From the NCBI RefSeq assembly GCF_001613545.1, contig NZ_BDCO01000002.1:1798001-1862000 (forward strand): a stretch of DNA of 64,000 nucleotides. The letters are read 5' to 3'. The stretch comes from Terrimicrobium sacchariphilum. Its GTDB lineage: Bacteria > Verrucomicrobiota > Verrucomicrobiia > Chthoniobacterales > Terrimicrobiaceae. Within the stretch, counting starts at the first letter, position 1. Every line of letters begins with the position of its first letter. Made by a program: the position numbers and the translations under genes. Shown here piece after piece: positions 8,849 to 17,783 of the stretch. The notes beneath the pieces are model-generated. The model saw nothing but the letters and a program-made list of their open reading frames with translations, searched no databases and was not told the DNA's origin.

Positions 8849-10324
8849 TTAGTCGAGCAGTTTTGCTACGGCCCGCACGCCACGGCGGAGTTCCTCAGGC
8901 TCCACAGCGGCGAAGCCGATTTGCACGGCGTTTCGCTTCTTCCAGTTCGTTGCCCATCGTGAAAGCGGCATGAGAGCAACGCCGGCACCACGCGCGGCGA
9001 GGCAGAACTGTTCATCATCAAAACCTTTGGCCAGCCAGCCCACGGTTTGGAGGCCGCAGCGAGCGGGCTGGATTTTCAGCCGGTCGCCCCATTCCGCTTC
9101 AGCTGCGTTCGTTAGCGTGGCGAGATGCTCGGCATAGATTTGCCGCATCCGGCGGAGGTGTCGGTCGAAATGTCCCGCTCCGATAAAGTCTGCGAGTACT
9201 GCTTGCGCCAGGGGGGCGGTGAAGCGATCGAGGAGTGATCTCGCCTCGGTCATCGCGTCGACGAGATGCGGCGGCACCACGACATAGGCCATGCGCAGGG
9301 AGGGAAAGAGCATCTTGCTGAAGCTGCCGGAGAAAATCACATTGCTGTCCGGAGCGAGGCTGCGCAGGGCGGCGAGCGGGCGACCATCGAAACGGAATTC
9401 ACTATCGTAGTCGTCCTCAAAGATCCATGCGCCAGTTGAGCGAGACCATTCGATCAACTGCAAGCGGCGATTGAGAGGGAGAGCCACACAGAGCGGAAAC
9501 TGATTGGCCGGGGTCACGTAGGCGAAACGTGCGCGGGGAGCGAGAGAAAGGCCTTCCTCCACCTGGAGACCATGGTGATCCACCGGTACCGGGACGACCC
9601 GGGCTTCCGCGGCTCGGAGGATTCCTGCTGCGCCGGGGTAACCCGGGTCTTCCACCCAGGCTTCGTCTCCTGGGTCCAGGGTGAGCCGGGCGATCAGATC
9701 CAGCGCAGGCTGAATGCCCGAGAAGATGAAAATCTGCGCCGGATCGCATACGACACCCCGGGTGGCTGCGAGATGAGATGCGATTCCCTCCCGCAACGAA
9801 CGCAGACCAGCGACGTCGCCGGCCTGGAGAATTTCCCGTGTCGCCAGACGCATTCGTCGGGAAATAAGGCGGCTCCAGAGATCGGCGGGAAAGTGGCGGA
9901 CGGAAGGGCGGTTGGCCGTAAAGGCGCGGACTTCGCGTAAGGCTTCCGGCGTTTTCGGAAAGGGAGAGTTCATCAAGAGCCGGCTCCGCTGAGAGAGCCT
10001 GCCGGGAACAAACCTCTCGCTCGAGACACTTGCCTTGGGAGCTTCAAAGAAGCGATCCGGGAGGTGGCGGTGCACCGAGGTTCCAGACCCGGGGCGGCTT
10101 TCCAGATAACCCTCGGCGATCATCTGCTCAAAGACGGCGACCACCGTTCCCCGGGAAACTCCGCTATCCCGGGCGAGCGTACGGGTCGGCGGCAGTTGGG
10201 TTCCCGCCCGCAGTCGACCTTCCAAGATCGCGCTGCGGAGTTCCCGATACAGCCAGTCGCCCAGCTTTTCATTCGCCCTGGGCGGACGGATAGGGAGGGA
10301 CTGCGGGCGAGGGGTGCGGCTCAT
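8849..10324 (-). CDS. MocR/GabR-type regulator (GntR HTH fused to class I aminotransferase fold)
   Basis: 491-residue PLP-dependent transcription factor. A winged-helix GntR domain (about residues 15-85, with TRTLARDSGVSRGTVVAVFEQ) is joined to a fold-type-I aminotransferase domain (about 120-491). PLP-site features are present: FEDDYDSEFRFDG, and SGSFSKMLFPSLRMAYV with the Schiff-base lysine. The frame extends to 10399, but ATG 10324 gives MSRTPRPQSLP and leaves room for the divergent promoter. It is divergent from the AhpD-like and NmrA-like genes, and a long inverted repeat sits 8 bp upstream of its start. It likely controls itself and those two genes. Confidence 0.92.
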   Translation of the reverse strand: MSRTPRPQSLPIRPPRANEKLGDWLYRELRSAILEGRLRAGTQLPPTRTLARDSGVSRGTVVAVFEQMIAEGYLESRPGSGTSVHRHLPDRFFEAPKASVSSERFVPGRLSQRSRLLMNSPFPKTPEALREVRAFTANRPSVRHFPADLWSRLISRRMRLATREILQAGDVAGLRSLREGIASHLAATRGVVCDPAQIFIFSGIQPALDLIARLTLDPGDEAWVEDPGYPGAAGILRAAEARVVPVPVDHHGLQVEEGLSLAPRARFAYVTPANQFPLCVALPLNRRLQLIEWSRSTGAWIFEDDYDSEFRFDGRPLAALRSLAPDSNVIFSGSFSKMLFPSLRMAYVVVPPHLVDAMTEARSLLDRFTAPLAQAVLADFIGAGHFDRHLRRMRQIYAEHLATLTNAAEAEWGDRLKIQPARCGLQTVGWLAKGFDDEQFCLAARGAGVALMPLSRWATNWKKRNAVQIGFAAVEPEELRRGVRAVAKLLD

Positions 10325-10331
10325 GGATAGT

Positions 10332-10359
10332 GGTCCAGTCCATAAATGGAAACTGGACC
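10332..10359. promoter_or_regulatory. Nested inverted repeat between MocR gene and AhpD-like gene
   Basis: The outer arms GGTCCAG (10332-10338) and CTGGACC (10353-10359) enclose the inner arms TCCAT (10339-10343) and ATGGA (10346-10350). It lies just outside the MocR start codon and 42 bp before the divergent AhpD-like start. This is the expected place for an autoregulatory MocR operator, which is an inference from position and symmetry. Confidence 0.55.
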
Positions 10360-10401
10360 TTACGGGGAGACCAATATTCGCCGAGATTCCCCTCAGCAAC
10401 C

Positions 10402-10869
10402 ATGAATACCCGACTCAACTACAAAAAACACGGGCCCGACGCGGTAAAGGCAATGTGGGACGTTTCACTGTTTGTTCGGCAATGCGGCCTCGAATCTCGT
10501 CTGCTGCACCTCGTCTTCCTGCGGGCATCCCAGATCAACGGATGCGCCTTCTGCATCGACATACACGTGGAGGAGGCCATCGCGGATGGGGAAAATCCGA
10601 CGCGGCTCCACCTGCTTTCCGTCTGGCGGGAAACGCCTCTTTTCAGCGACCGCGAACAGGCGGCCCTGGAATGGACCGAGGCCGTGACCCGAATCACGGA
10701 GGGCGGTCCCTCGGATGCCGTGTACGAGCGGGCGATGAAGCACTTTACCGAGGAGGAGTTGGTGAACCTCAACCTCGCCGTCGTGACGATCAACGGGTGG
10801 AATCGGTTCTCCATCGCCTTCCATGTCCCTCCGGCTCTCAAGAGCTTCTCCGGCCATGCCAACCCTTAA
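10402..10869 (+). CDS. AhpD-like / carboxymuconolactone decarboxylase-family protein
   Basis: 155-residue all-helical protein of the AhpD-like superfamily. The redox signature is present as GCAFCIDIH (CxxC followed by His) near residues 49-57, and the downstream helices EREQAALEWTEAVTRITE-like and NLNLAVVTINGWNR match the family. Such proteins are peroxidase-linked or small-molecule redox enzymes. ATG 10402 gives the natural MNTRLNY start. The NmrA-like gene follows after 13 bp, so the two form an operon divergent from the MocR regulator. Confidence 0.88.
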   Translation: MNTRLNYKKHGPDAVKAMWDVSLFVRQCGLESRLLHLVFLRASQINGCAFCIDIHVEEAIADGENPTRLHLLSVWRETPLFSDREQAALEWTEAVTRITEGGPSDAVYERAMKHFTEEELVNLNLAVVTINGWNRFSIAFHVPPALKSFSGHANP

Positions 10870-10882
10870 CCCAAAGACAAAA

Positions 10883-11632
10883 ATGAAAATCCTCATCGCA
10901 GGCGGAAACGGACTCATCGGAAAGAAACTCGCAGTTCTTCTCGAAAGAACAGGAAATGAAGTTGTGGCGGCCTCGCGTTCTTCCGGCGTGGATTTGATGA
11001 CGGGGAAAGGACTTGATGCGGCAATTCGAGGCGTCGACGCGGTCGTGGACGTGCTGAACTCTCCCTCCTTCGAGGACCAGGCGGTCCTCGAGTTCTTCCA
11101 GGCAACCACGACCCATCTCCTCCAGGCTGAGGCTGCCACAGGTGTGAAACACCACGTGGCACTCTCGGTCGTCGGGAGCGATCGGGTGCCGGATTCCGGA
11201 TACCTGCGCGCCAAGTCTGCTCAAGAGAACCTCATCAAGGCCGCTAACGTGCCGTTTACCATCTTACGCGCTACGCAGTTTTTTGAGTTCGCGCCAGGGA
11301 TTGCCCAGTTTTCGGTGGTAGACGGAAAATATCGCCTGCCAACGGCCCTCATGCAGCCCGTGGCGGCGGATGATGTGGCGGCCTGTCTGGTAGAGGTGGT
11401 TTCTGCCGCGCCGCGGAACGGAATCCTGGAACTCGGCGGCCCCGAGAAGATCCGGCTCCATGAGTTCGTCGATCGCTATCTGAAGGCGACTGAGGTGCCC
11501 CATACGATTGAGATTGATCCGACCGCGACCTATTTTGGAGCGGCAATCGATGATCGCAGTCTGGTTCCACAAGGTCATGCCGTTTTGGGGAATCTTCGGT
11601 ATCAGGACTGGTTGGAGAACCTCCGCTTCTAG
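10883..11632 (+). CDS. NmrA-like atypical SDR / NAD(P)-binding protein
   Basis: 249-residue Rossmann protein with GGNGLIGKK at residues 7-15. It lacks the canonical YxxxK pair in the usual place, as in NmrA/HSCARG-like and YwnB-like proteins. The central segment has LRAKSAQENLIKAANVPFTILRATQFFEF, the typical signature of this group. It probably senses or uses NAD(P)H. It follows the AhpD-like gene by 13 bp and is likely under control of the divergent MocR regulator. No terminator is obvious after it. Confidence 0.85.
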   Translation: MKILIAGGNGLIGKKLAVLLERTGNEVVAASRSSGVDLMTGKGLDAAIRGVDAVVDVLNSPSFEDQAVLEFFQATTTHLLQAEAATGVKHHVALSVVGSDRVPDSGYLRAKSAQENLIKAANVPFTILRATQFFEFAPGIAQFSVVDGKYRLPTALMQPVAADDVAACLVEVVSAAPRNGILELGGPEKIRLHEFVDRYLKATEVPHTIEIDPTATYFGAAIDDRSLVPQGHAVLGNLRYQDWLENLRF

Positions 11633-12461
11633 CAAGGGCATTAACCCGTTCTCCTGCGCCTTTATGTTGGTCGGCGGAGATACGCTTGGCATGTTGCGAC
11701 AGCCGCCCATTCCGCCGCTCAATACCTGAGGAGTTCTTCAACTTGTCGGCACCTTTCTTGGATGTTCCCGAAGAGCTGCCCAGGGCTTCTCGTTGGGTCG
11801 GTTCGAACTCTGAGGGTTTCCGAATGATGCGCGCTTCCCCAGAGTGAACTGCATAGTCGGCATGGTCTGTCCGTGGGCTGAATCTTTCTTATTTGCTTTC
11901 AGTTAGGCAGTTATGGTGTTTTTCATGGTTTATTCTTAAATATGCATGTCTGCGTATATGCTTTCATACAAATATGCATCTTTGCACATATGCGACCGTG
12001 GAATTTCTCTAGTTTCACGCTGTGCTGAAGGGCGCATTCGCTCTCGTGCGAACGGAGAGATTTGGGAATGATTTTGCTTATTTAAATAACGCATAAACGC
12101 CTGTTCGCATCAATGCGTTCAAATTGGCGAACGATTAATGCCGGCCATTCGTTGAATTCGCACTTGGCCGGATGTCCGCGGAGCCGGCAAGAAGCAGGGC
12201 AACCACGAGAGTCCCGGCGCTGGCTTTCGCATAATGTGCCAGGTGAATGAGGACCCGGTTTAGGGATTAAGAGCTCTCAATTGCGAAGGATGTCCCCGAC
12301 TGGAGAGAAGCCGACGAGGGGATACCGGGGAAGGATGAAAGCCTCGGGAGTACTCGCATTGGTGGTCCCCAACGAAGATTACCGGACGCAGATGCTATGC
12401 TCACCAAGGGGCGACCCAACAAGCGAACGCCTACCTCGCCTCTGAGGCGAGATCCTATCGG
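11633..12461. other. Gene-free stretch of 829 bp
   Basis: I find no credible reading frame here. The part at about 11,880-12,130 is visibly AT-rich compared with its surroundings and contains the 16-bp-periodic ATATGC motif. Just beyond lie several GTTCGC/GCGAAC elements (about 12,040-12,135) and a CCGGCC/GGCCGG inverted pair (about 12,140-12,175). The last 250 bp look like decayed or structured sequence that I do not recognise. Confidence 0.6.
11940..11993. repeat. Four ATATGC motifs at an exact 16-bp period
   Basis: ATATGC begins at 11940, 11956, 11972 and 11988, each 16 bp after the previous one. The first and third extend to ATATGCAT and share a following TGC (TCTGC, TTTGC). The units are otherwise diverged, so this is a phased motif array and not a perfect tandem duplication. 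Confidence 0.75.
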
Positions 12462-12914
12462 CTACAGCTCTCCAGATCGCAGCTTGCTCCGGGCTTCCAT
12501 CAGGATCTTGCCCAGCATGTTCTTTCCGCTCCCGTCTCCGCCATTGCCCCAGTAACTGTCCCGTGGGGTATGTTCGACGAGGAGGCTGTCTCCCGTGGAG
12601 AGCAGGACATCGCGGACGGATTGATGCTGTCGGACTTTCTCCGCGATGGCACGGCGCATGACGTCGTCCTTGATCTCTTCCCAATCCGGGCGGAGCGGGA
12701 CATCCCGGCTGCGGCCCAGGTCGGCGGCTTCCCGTGGTGTCTCGGCGGCACGGATACATTCGCGGTAGGCCTCGTCGTGGAATTTCTGCGCTTGGAAATA
12801 ATGCTCCGTCGTCGGCCAGACCTTCCCCTCCACCTCGATCGGGAGCCGGGCGAAGTTCGTCAGGAGGCCAAAAGCCTCGTTCGGTTTGTAAAAGCAGACA
12901 GACGTCGGATTCAT
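12462..12914 (-). CDS. NADAR-domain (YbiA-like) protein
   Basis: 150-residue protein of the NADAR/YbiA family. Known members hydrolyse N-glycosidic bonds in damaged riboflavin intermediates or ADP-ribosylated nucleobases. Seen here are FYKPNEAFGLLTNFARLPI, the conserved PTTEHYFQAQKF (about residues 38-49), and C-terminal YWGNGGDGSGKNMLGKILM, which matches the family's closing motif. It starts 4 nt inside the end of the CorC-like transporter gene (12911-12914), so it is co-translated with it. A small palindrome (12435-12451) lies just after its stop, without a T-tract. Confidence 0.88.
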   Translation of the reverse strand: MNPTSVCFYKPNEAFGLLTNFARLPIEVEGKVWPTTEHYFQAQKFHDEAYRECIRAAETPREAADLGRSRDVPLRPDWEEIKDDVMRRAIAEKVRQHQSVRDVLLSTGDSLLVEHTPRDSYWGNGGDGSGKNMLGKILMEARSKLRSGEL

Positions 12915-14227
12915 GATTGCTCTTGTTCGCTGACACGCGTAATTCTGACGCGCCGGATTCCAGAGGCCTGAACAACAACGATTTCGACGCGGAACTCCTC
13001 CAGCTTCAGCTCGGCATCCCGGGCGATGGCTTCCGGGAACTGCCGCTTGATCCACGTCTCAACCGTCTCCCGGGGTTGGTACTCAAAGTTCCATCCTGTC
13101 TCCGCACGCAGTTCCCGCATGGAGAGGCTTCCGTCGACAAGGATCGAATTCTCGGTCTGCTCGTAGATGGGCCCCCGCTCGATATCGAGTTCATCGCGGA
13201 TTTCGCCGACGATTTCCTCAAGCGCGTCTTCAAAGGTGATGATGCCCGCCATTTTCTCGTCGGCGTCCAGCACGACGGCAAGGTGGCTGCGGGAACTCCG
13301 GAAAAGCTCCAGCAGGGTCGGCAGGGGAGTGCGCGGGGTGAAAGTCAGCACGGGCCGGATCAGCGGCTGGAAAGATGCCTCTGGACCGAGCGCCTGGATC
13401 TGCCAGAGCCATTCCTTCACCAGTACCATCCCCAGCACGTCATCAATGCTGCCCTGACAGACCGGATAGCGACTATGCCCGCTGGCCTGGGCGATGCGCA
13501 GGTTTTCCTCCGTCGGCTTGTCGGCCCACAGGGCGATCACCTGATCGCGAGGCAGCATCACCTGCTGGGCGGTCACGTCGCGCAGGCGAAGGGAACGCAC
13601 CATGATCTTGTTGATCAGGGCGTCGGAGCGATGGACGTGGCGGGAATGGCTCAGGACGTACTCCAGCTCGTCGGCAGAGAAGCCATGTTCCCCCTCCGAT
13701 GCGGGCTGAAGCCCCGCCCAGCGCAGGAAGGTGTTGGCCGTTCCGTTCAGGATATAGATGAACGGGTAGAAGATATAATGAAAGACCAGCAGCGGAGCAG
13801 CCACCCCGAGCGAGACCTCGCGTGGGCGCTGGATAGCGAGCGACTTCGGTGCAAGCTCACCCAGGACGATGTGCAGAAACGTGATCGTCGCAAAAGCCAG
13901 CGTAAAGGCGAGCGTATGGTGGAAACTGACCGGAATGCCGAGCCAGTGAAAAATCGGCGTGAGCCAATGGGCGAGGAAGGGTTCGCCCAGCCAGCCGAGG
14001 CCGAGACTGGAAAGTGTGATGCCGAGCTGGGTGGCGGAGAGGCAGGCATCGAGGTTGTTGACCGCCTTGAGCGCCATCGGTACCCGCCAGTCGCCTTGGC
14101 GAAGCATGGGTTTCAGCTGACTGGCCCGGATCTTGACGATGGCAAACTCCGCCGCCACGAAAAAGCCGTTGGCGAACACGAGGAGGAGGATGACCAGCAA
14201 CTGCCAGCCGAGAGTAAGTAAGGTCAT
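12911..14227 (-). CDS. HlyC/CorC-family CNNM transporter
   Basis: 438-residue inner-membrane protein of the hemolysin C/CorC type, linked to Mg2+ or Co2+ transport. An N-terminal CNNM domain with about four membrane segments (residues 5-195, including FANGFFVAAEFAIVK) is followed by a CBS pair (about 210-330, with MLPRDQVIALWAD and ITFEDALEEIVGEI). A CorC_HlyC domain closes the protein (about 350-435). The length and domain order are standard. It is divergent from speA across 189 bp and coupled by overlap to the NADAR gene. Confidence 0.92.
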   Translation of the reverse strand: MTLLTLGWQLLVILLLVFANGFFVAAEFAIVKIRASQLKPMLRQGDWRVPMALKAVNNLDACLSATQLGITLSSLGLGWLGEPFLAHWLTPIFHWLGIPVSFHHTLAFTLAFATITFLHIVLGELAPKSLAIQRPREVSLGVAAPLLVFHYIFYPFIYILNGTANTFLRWAGLQPASEGEHGFSADELEYVLSHSRHVHRSDALINKIMVRSLRLRDVTAQQVMLPRDQVIALWADKPTEENLRIAQASGHSRYPVCQGSIDDVLGMVLVKEWLWQIQALGPEASFQPLIRPVLTFTPRTPLPTLLELFRSSRSHLAVVLDADEKMAGIITFEDALEEIVGEIRDELDIERGPIYEQTENSILVDGSLSMRELRAETGWNFEYQPRETVETWIKRQFPEAIARDAELKLEEFRVEIVVVQASGIRRVRITRVSEQEQS

Positions 14228-14416
14228 CTAGATCAGGGGCGAACCAAGAGGCATTTTCTGCCGCCTGTCCCTCAAAACAAGCTTCGATACTGCGATTTTC
14301 ATCACCTCGTGAGCCGCAGATTTTGTACCAGATTTGGCCTAAAGGAAAAAAATCGCGAGGCGGGCCGATAAGATGCATTGAAATGTAGGCCCGGAGCCTG
14401 TTATGTGCGCGCGACC

Positions 14417-16342
14417 ATGTCTGATTTTGGTCGAGAAGATGCCATTGCTCTCTACAACGTGGATCGTTGGGGCGGAGGGTACTTTACCGTTAATAAACGC
14501 GGCAACGTCACTGTGATGCCGAATGGGTCGAGCGACCAGAAAATCGATCTCACCGAGATCATCCGCGAAGCCAAGTCGCGAAATCTCAGTTTTCCGCTGA
14601 CCGTGCGTTTCCACGACCTCCTGCGTGATCGGGTGGAGACGATCAACCGCGCTTTCGCCGATGCCATCGCGGAATCCGGTTACCAGAACGTCTACCGCGG
14701 CGTATTTCCCATCAAGGTGAACCAACTGCGTGAGGTGGTGGAGGAGATCCTGGATGCGGGCAAGCCATGGCATTTCGGCATCGAGGCGGGCAGCAAGCCT
14801 GAGCTCATTGCCGCCATGGCGCTGCACAGCGACCCTGAGAGCCTGATTATTTGCAACGGCTACAAGGACACGTCGTTCATTCGCAATGCCCTCGTCGCTC
14901 GCAAGCTCGGCAAGATCGTCATTCTCGTGGTCGAGAAGCTCGAGGAGCTCAAACACATTCTCAAGGTAGCTGCCGACATGAACGTCGAGCCGATGATCGG
15001 CCTTCGTGTGCGCTTGCTTTCCAAGGGCGCTGGCAAATGGGCCACCAGCGGTGGTGAGAATGCGAAGTTTGGCCTGTCGACCGCCGACCTTGTACGCGCC
15101 AGCGACATGCTGGCCGAGAACGGACTTTCCCAGGCTCTCAAGCTCGTCCATTTCCACGTCGGCTCGCAGGTGCCCGATATCGGCACGATCAAGCGCGCGG
15201 TGAAGGAAGCCTCCCGCTTCTACGCCAAGCTCTCCAAGATGGGCCACCAGATCGAGTACCTCGATGTCGGCGGCGGTCTGGGCGTTGACTACGACGGCTC
15301 GCGCACGACCTTTGACAGCTCGACCAACTACTCGCTGAACGAATACGCCCGCGATATTGTTTACAGTGTCATGGAGGTGTGCAACGCCGAGCATGTCGCG
15401 CATCCCACCATCGTGAGCGAAAGCGGACGCGCCATTGTGGCCCACCATTCCGTGCTCATCGTTGAGACCTTTGGCTCGATTGAGAAAAACTCCATTAGCA
15501 CCGATACGGTGACCGCCGAACCGGGCGACCCGCCGCTGGTGCAGGATATCATCGAACTTTCCGAGAACATCGGGAAAAAGAACCGCCTGGAGAGCCTGCA
15601 CGACGCGCAGGAAATCCGTGAGCGTGCGCAGTCGATGTTTGACCTCGGTATGCTCGACCTTCGCGCCAAGGCTCGCATCGAGACCGTCTACTGGCAGATT
15701 GCCGAGGAGGTCGTCGCGATGTTCCGCGGGATGCGTTACATCCCCGAGGAAGTGAAGGAAATGGAAGTCGCGCTCGGCGACCAGTTCCTGTGCAACTTCA
15801 GCGTTTTCCAATCGCTCCTCGATCACTGGGCGCTCGGCCAGCTTTTCCCGGTCATGCCGATTTCGCGACTCAACGAACTTCCCGACCGTAACGCCACGAT
15901 GGTCGACATCACCTGCGACTCGGATGGCAAGGTGAGCAAGTTTGTCGACCTTCAGGACGTGAAGGAAACCCTGCCTGTGCATCGCTGGGTTCCCGGCGAG
16001 CCCTACTATATGGGTTTCTTCCTCGTAGGCGCCTATCAGGACATCATGGGCGACATGCACAATCTCTTTGGCCGCGTCAATGAGATGCACATCTATCTCG
16101 ATGAGGACGAGGATGCCGGCTACTATGTCGAGGAGGTGCTCCCCGGTAGCACGATCGGGCAGGTGTTGACCCTCACGCAATGGGACACCAATGAGCTGGC
16201 CCGCCGCATCAAGGCCCAGGTCGACGCTGCCATCAAGGGCGACCGGCTCAAGCCTAATGAGGCGATGAAGCTTCTCGACGACTACGAAAAGAGTTTAAAT
16301 ACCTACACCTACCTGAATTTCGACGACCAGAACACGAAGTGA
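14417..16342 (+). CDS. speA: Biosynthetic arginine decarboxylase
   Basis: PLP enzyme that converts arginine to agmatine, the first step of the arginine route to putrescine. The 641-residue length fits SpeA. The PLP lysine is K100 in FPIKVNQ, with HFHVGSQ and DVGGGLGVDYDGS at about 235-300 forming the barrel phosphate site, and a C-terminal Orn/DAP/Arg decarboxylase sheet domain. ATG 14417 gives MSDFGREDAIALYNVDRWG. It overlaps gcvT by 4 nt (GTGA). Agmatine deiminase at 32.9 kb would use its product. Confidence 0.95.
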   Translation: MSDFGREDAIALYNVDRWGGGYFTVNKRGNVTVMPNGSSDQKIDLTEIIREAKSRNLSFPLTVRFHDLLRDRVETINRAFADAIAESGYQNVYRGVFPIKVNQLREVVEEILDAGKPWHFGIEAGSKPELIAAMALHSDPESLIICNGYKDTSFIRNALVARKLGKIVILVVEKLEELKHILKVAADMNVEPMIGLRVRLLSKGAGKWATSGGENAKFGLSTADLVRASDMLAENGLSQALKLVHFHVGSQVPDIGTIKRAVKEASRFYAKLSKMGHQIEYLDVGGGLGVDYDGSRTTFDSSTNYSLNEYARDIVYSVMEVCNAEHVAHPTIVSESGRAIVAHHSVLIVETFGSIEKNSISTDTVTAEPGDPPLVQDIIELSENIGKKNRLESLHDAQEIRERAQSMFDLGMLDLRAKARIETVYWQIAEEVVAMFRGMRYIPEEVKEMEVALGDQFLCNFSVFQSLLDHWALGQLFPVMPISRLNELPDRNATMVDITCDSDGKVSKFVDLQDVKETLPVHRWVPGEPYYMGFFLVGAYQDIMGDMHNLFGRVNEMHIYLDEDEDAGYYVEEVLPGSTIGQVLTLTQWDTNELARRIKAQVDAAIKGDRLKPNEAMKLLDDYEKSLNTYTYLNFDDQNTK

Positions 16343-17406
16343 GCGCACGCCGCACCCCATTATATGATAGCCATCTCGCCGCAGGCGGCCGGATGGTGGA
16401 CTTTGCCGGCTGGGAGATGCCGGTTCAATACACCGGAATCCTCCAGGAACACTCCACGGTACGAACCGCTTGTGGAGCTTTCGACATCTCCCACATGGGC
16501 GAGTTTTTCGTCTCGGGTGCGGGTAGCGTAGCCTGGCTCGATGGCCTGCTGACCAACAAGGTCGCGGCGCTGGAGATCGGGCAGGCACAATATTCGCTCA
16601 TGCTCAACGAGCAGGGCGGTGTGATCGACGATTTGATCGTCTACCGCATGGGCGAGGAGAGTTTTCTCATCATCGTCAACGCAGCTAAGATCGACGAGGA
16701 CGAGGCCTGGATGCGGAAGCATCTCGTTCCCGGCATCGAGTTTGCCAACAAGAGCGACGACTACGCTGCTCTGGCGATTCAAGGGCCCAAGTCGGGCGCG
16801 GTTTACGAGGCGCTCTTTGGGCAGCCTCTTCCGGAGCAACGCAATCGCATCGTGGTGCATGGCGACATTTACGCCGTGATCACAGGATACACGGGCGAGG
16901 TGGGATTTGAGATCGTGGTTCCCGCTACCAAGGCTGCCGAGTACTGGGACAAGGTGCTCGCCGCCGGAGCTGTACCGGCGGGCCTGGGCGCACGCGATAC
17001 CCTGCGCCTGGAGATGTGCTATCCGCTCAATGGCTCCGACCTTTCGCCGGAGCATACCCCCTTGGAGGCCGGACTCGGCTTTTTCGTGGATGTGCTCAAA
17101 GGCGACTTCATCGGCCGCGAGCGTCTGCTCGAGCAGAAGTCCAAGGGACTGACACAACGCCTCTCCGCTATCGAGGTCATTGGAAAGTGTCCGCCGATTC
17201 GTTCGCACTACCCGGTGCTCGCCTTCGGCAAGAAAGTGGCCGAGACGACCAGCGGCGCGCTTTCGCCCAGTCTCCAAAAGGGAATCGCCCTCGCGTATCT
17301 GCCAATCGAGCTTGCCAAGGTCGGGCAGGAACTTGAAATTGAAGTTCGCGGAAAAGCGTACAGCGCCGTCGTAGTGAAGAAACCTTTTTACCAGCCGAAA
17401 CCATGA
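16339..17406 (+). CDS. gcvT: Glycine cleavage system T protein (aminomethyltransferase)
   Basis: Transfers the methylene group from the lipoyl-bound aminomethyl intermediate on GcvH to tetrahydrofolate, releasing ammonia. The 355-residue length is normal. Motifs include [13 protein letters not shown] at about 15-27, SHMGEF, and ALAIQGPKS. The C-terminal half has [21 protein letters not shown]. It starts with GTG inside the speA stop (GTGA) and ends overlapping gcvH (ATGA), so it is translationally coupled on both sides. Confidence 0.95.
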   Translation: MSARRTPLYDSHLAAGGRMVDFAGWEMPVQYTGILQEHSTVRTACGAFDISHMGEFFVSGAGSVAWLDGLLTNKVAALEIGQAQYSLMLNEQGGVIDDLIVYRMGEESFLIIVNAAKIDEDEAWMRKHLVPGIEFANKSDDYAALAIQGPKSGAVYEALFGQPLPEQRNRIVVHGDIYAVITGYTGEVGFEIVVPATKAAEYWDKVLAAGAVPAGLGARDTLRLEMCYPLNGSDLSPEHTPLEAGLGFFVDVLKGDFIGRERLLEQKSKGLTQRLSAIEVIGKCPPIRSHYPVLAFGKKVAETTSGALSPSLQKGIALAYLPIELAKVGQELEIEVRGKAYSAVVVKKPFYQPKP

Positions 17407-17783
17407 ATGTTCCCGATGATTTGAAATATGCCGAAAGCCACGAATGGATCCGAGTCGAAGGAGACATCGGTACGGTGGGAATCACGGATCATGCGCAGGA
17501 AGAGCTGACCGATATCGTCTTTGCCGAGCCTCCGAAAGTCGGCGAGACCTTCGGCGTCAAGTCGGCTGCGGCCGTGGTGGAATCCGTCAAGGCGGCCAGC
17601 GACATTTACACTCCGGTTTCCGGTGAGATCGTGGAGATCAATCCCGCCATCGTCGACAATCCGGCTCTGCTCAACACCGACCCGCATGGCGAAGGCTGGA
17701 TCTTCAAGATCAAGCTCTCCAACCCGTCCGAACTCGACGCGCTTCTCGACGCTGCTGCTTATCGTGAGCTGATCGCGAAATGA
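17403..17783 (+). CDS. gcvH: Glycine cleavage system H protein
   Basis: Lipoyl carrier protein of 126 residues that shuttles the aminomethyl group among P, T and L proteins. The lipoylated lysine is K63 in [10 protein letters not shown]. The N terminus [17 protein letters not shown] and the C-terminal [18 protein letters not shown] are standard. It overlaps gcvT and gcvP by 4 nt each. Confidence 0.97.
   Translation: MNVPDDLKYAESHEWIRVEGDIGTVGITDHAQEELTDIVFAEPPKVGETFGVKSAAAVVESVKAASDIYTPVSGEIVEINPAIVDNPALLNTDPHGEGWIFKIKLSNPSELDALLDAAAYRELIAK

Noticed and set aside
8594-8962. Plus-strand frame of 122 codons after the Gfo/Idh/MocA gene
   Set aside because: Its residues are hydrophobic and Phe-rich without a domain, and it overlaps both the MocR gene and the better-supported small minus-strand gene.
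11800-11810. T-loop-like GGTTCGAACTC suggesting a tRNA
   Set aside because: The flanking bases do not form a T-stem, and no acceptor or anticodon arm is found nearby.
11940-11993. CRISPR-like spacing of the 16-bp motif
   Set aside because: The repeat unit is only 6-8 bp with a 16-bp period, with no direct repeats of CRISPR length and no cas genes.
14339-16180. 613-codon minus-strand frame opposite speA
   Set aside because: It is antisense to a strongly supported enzyme and its residues (many His, Val, Asp, Gly) match mirrored codon bias, not a protein family.
16300-16345. Glycine riboswitch before gcvT
   Set aside because: gcvT starts inside the speA stop, so there is no leader in which a riboswitch could lie.
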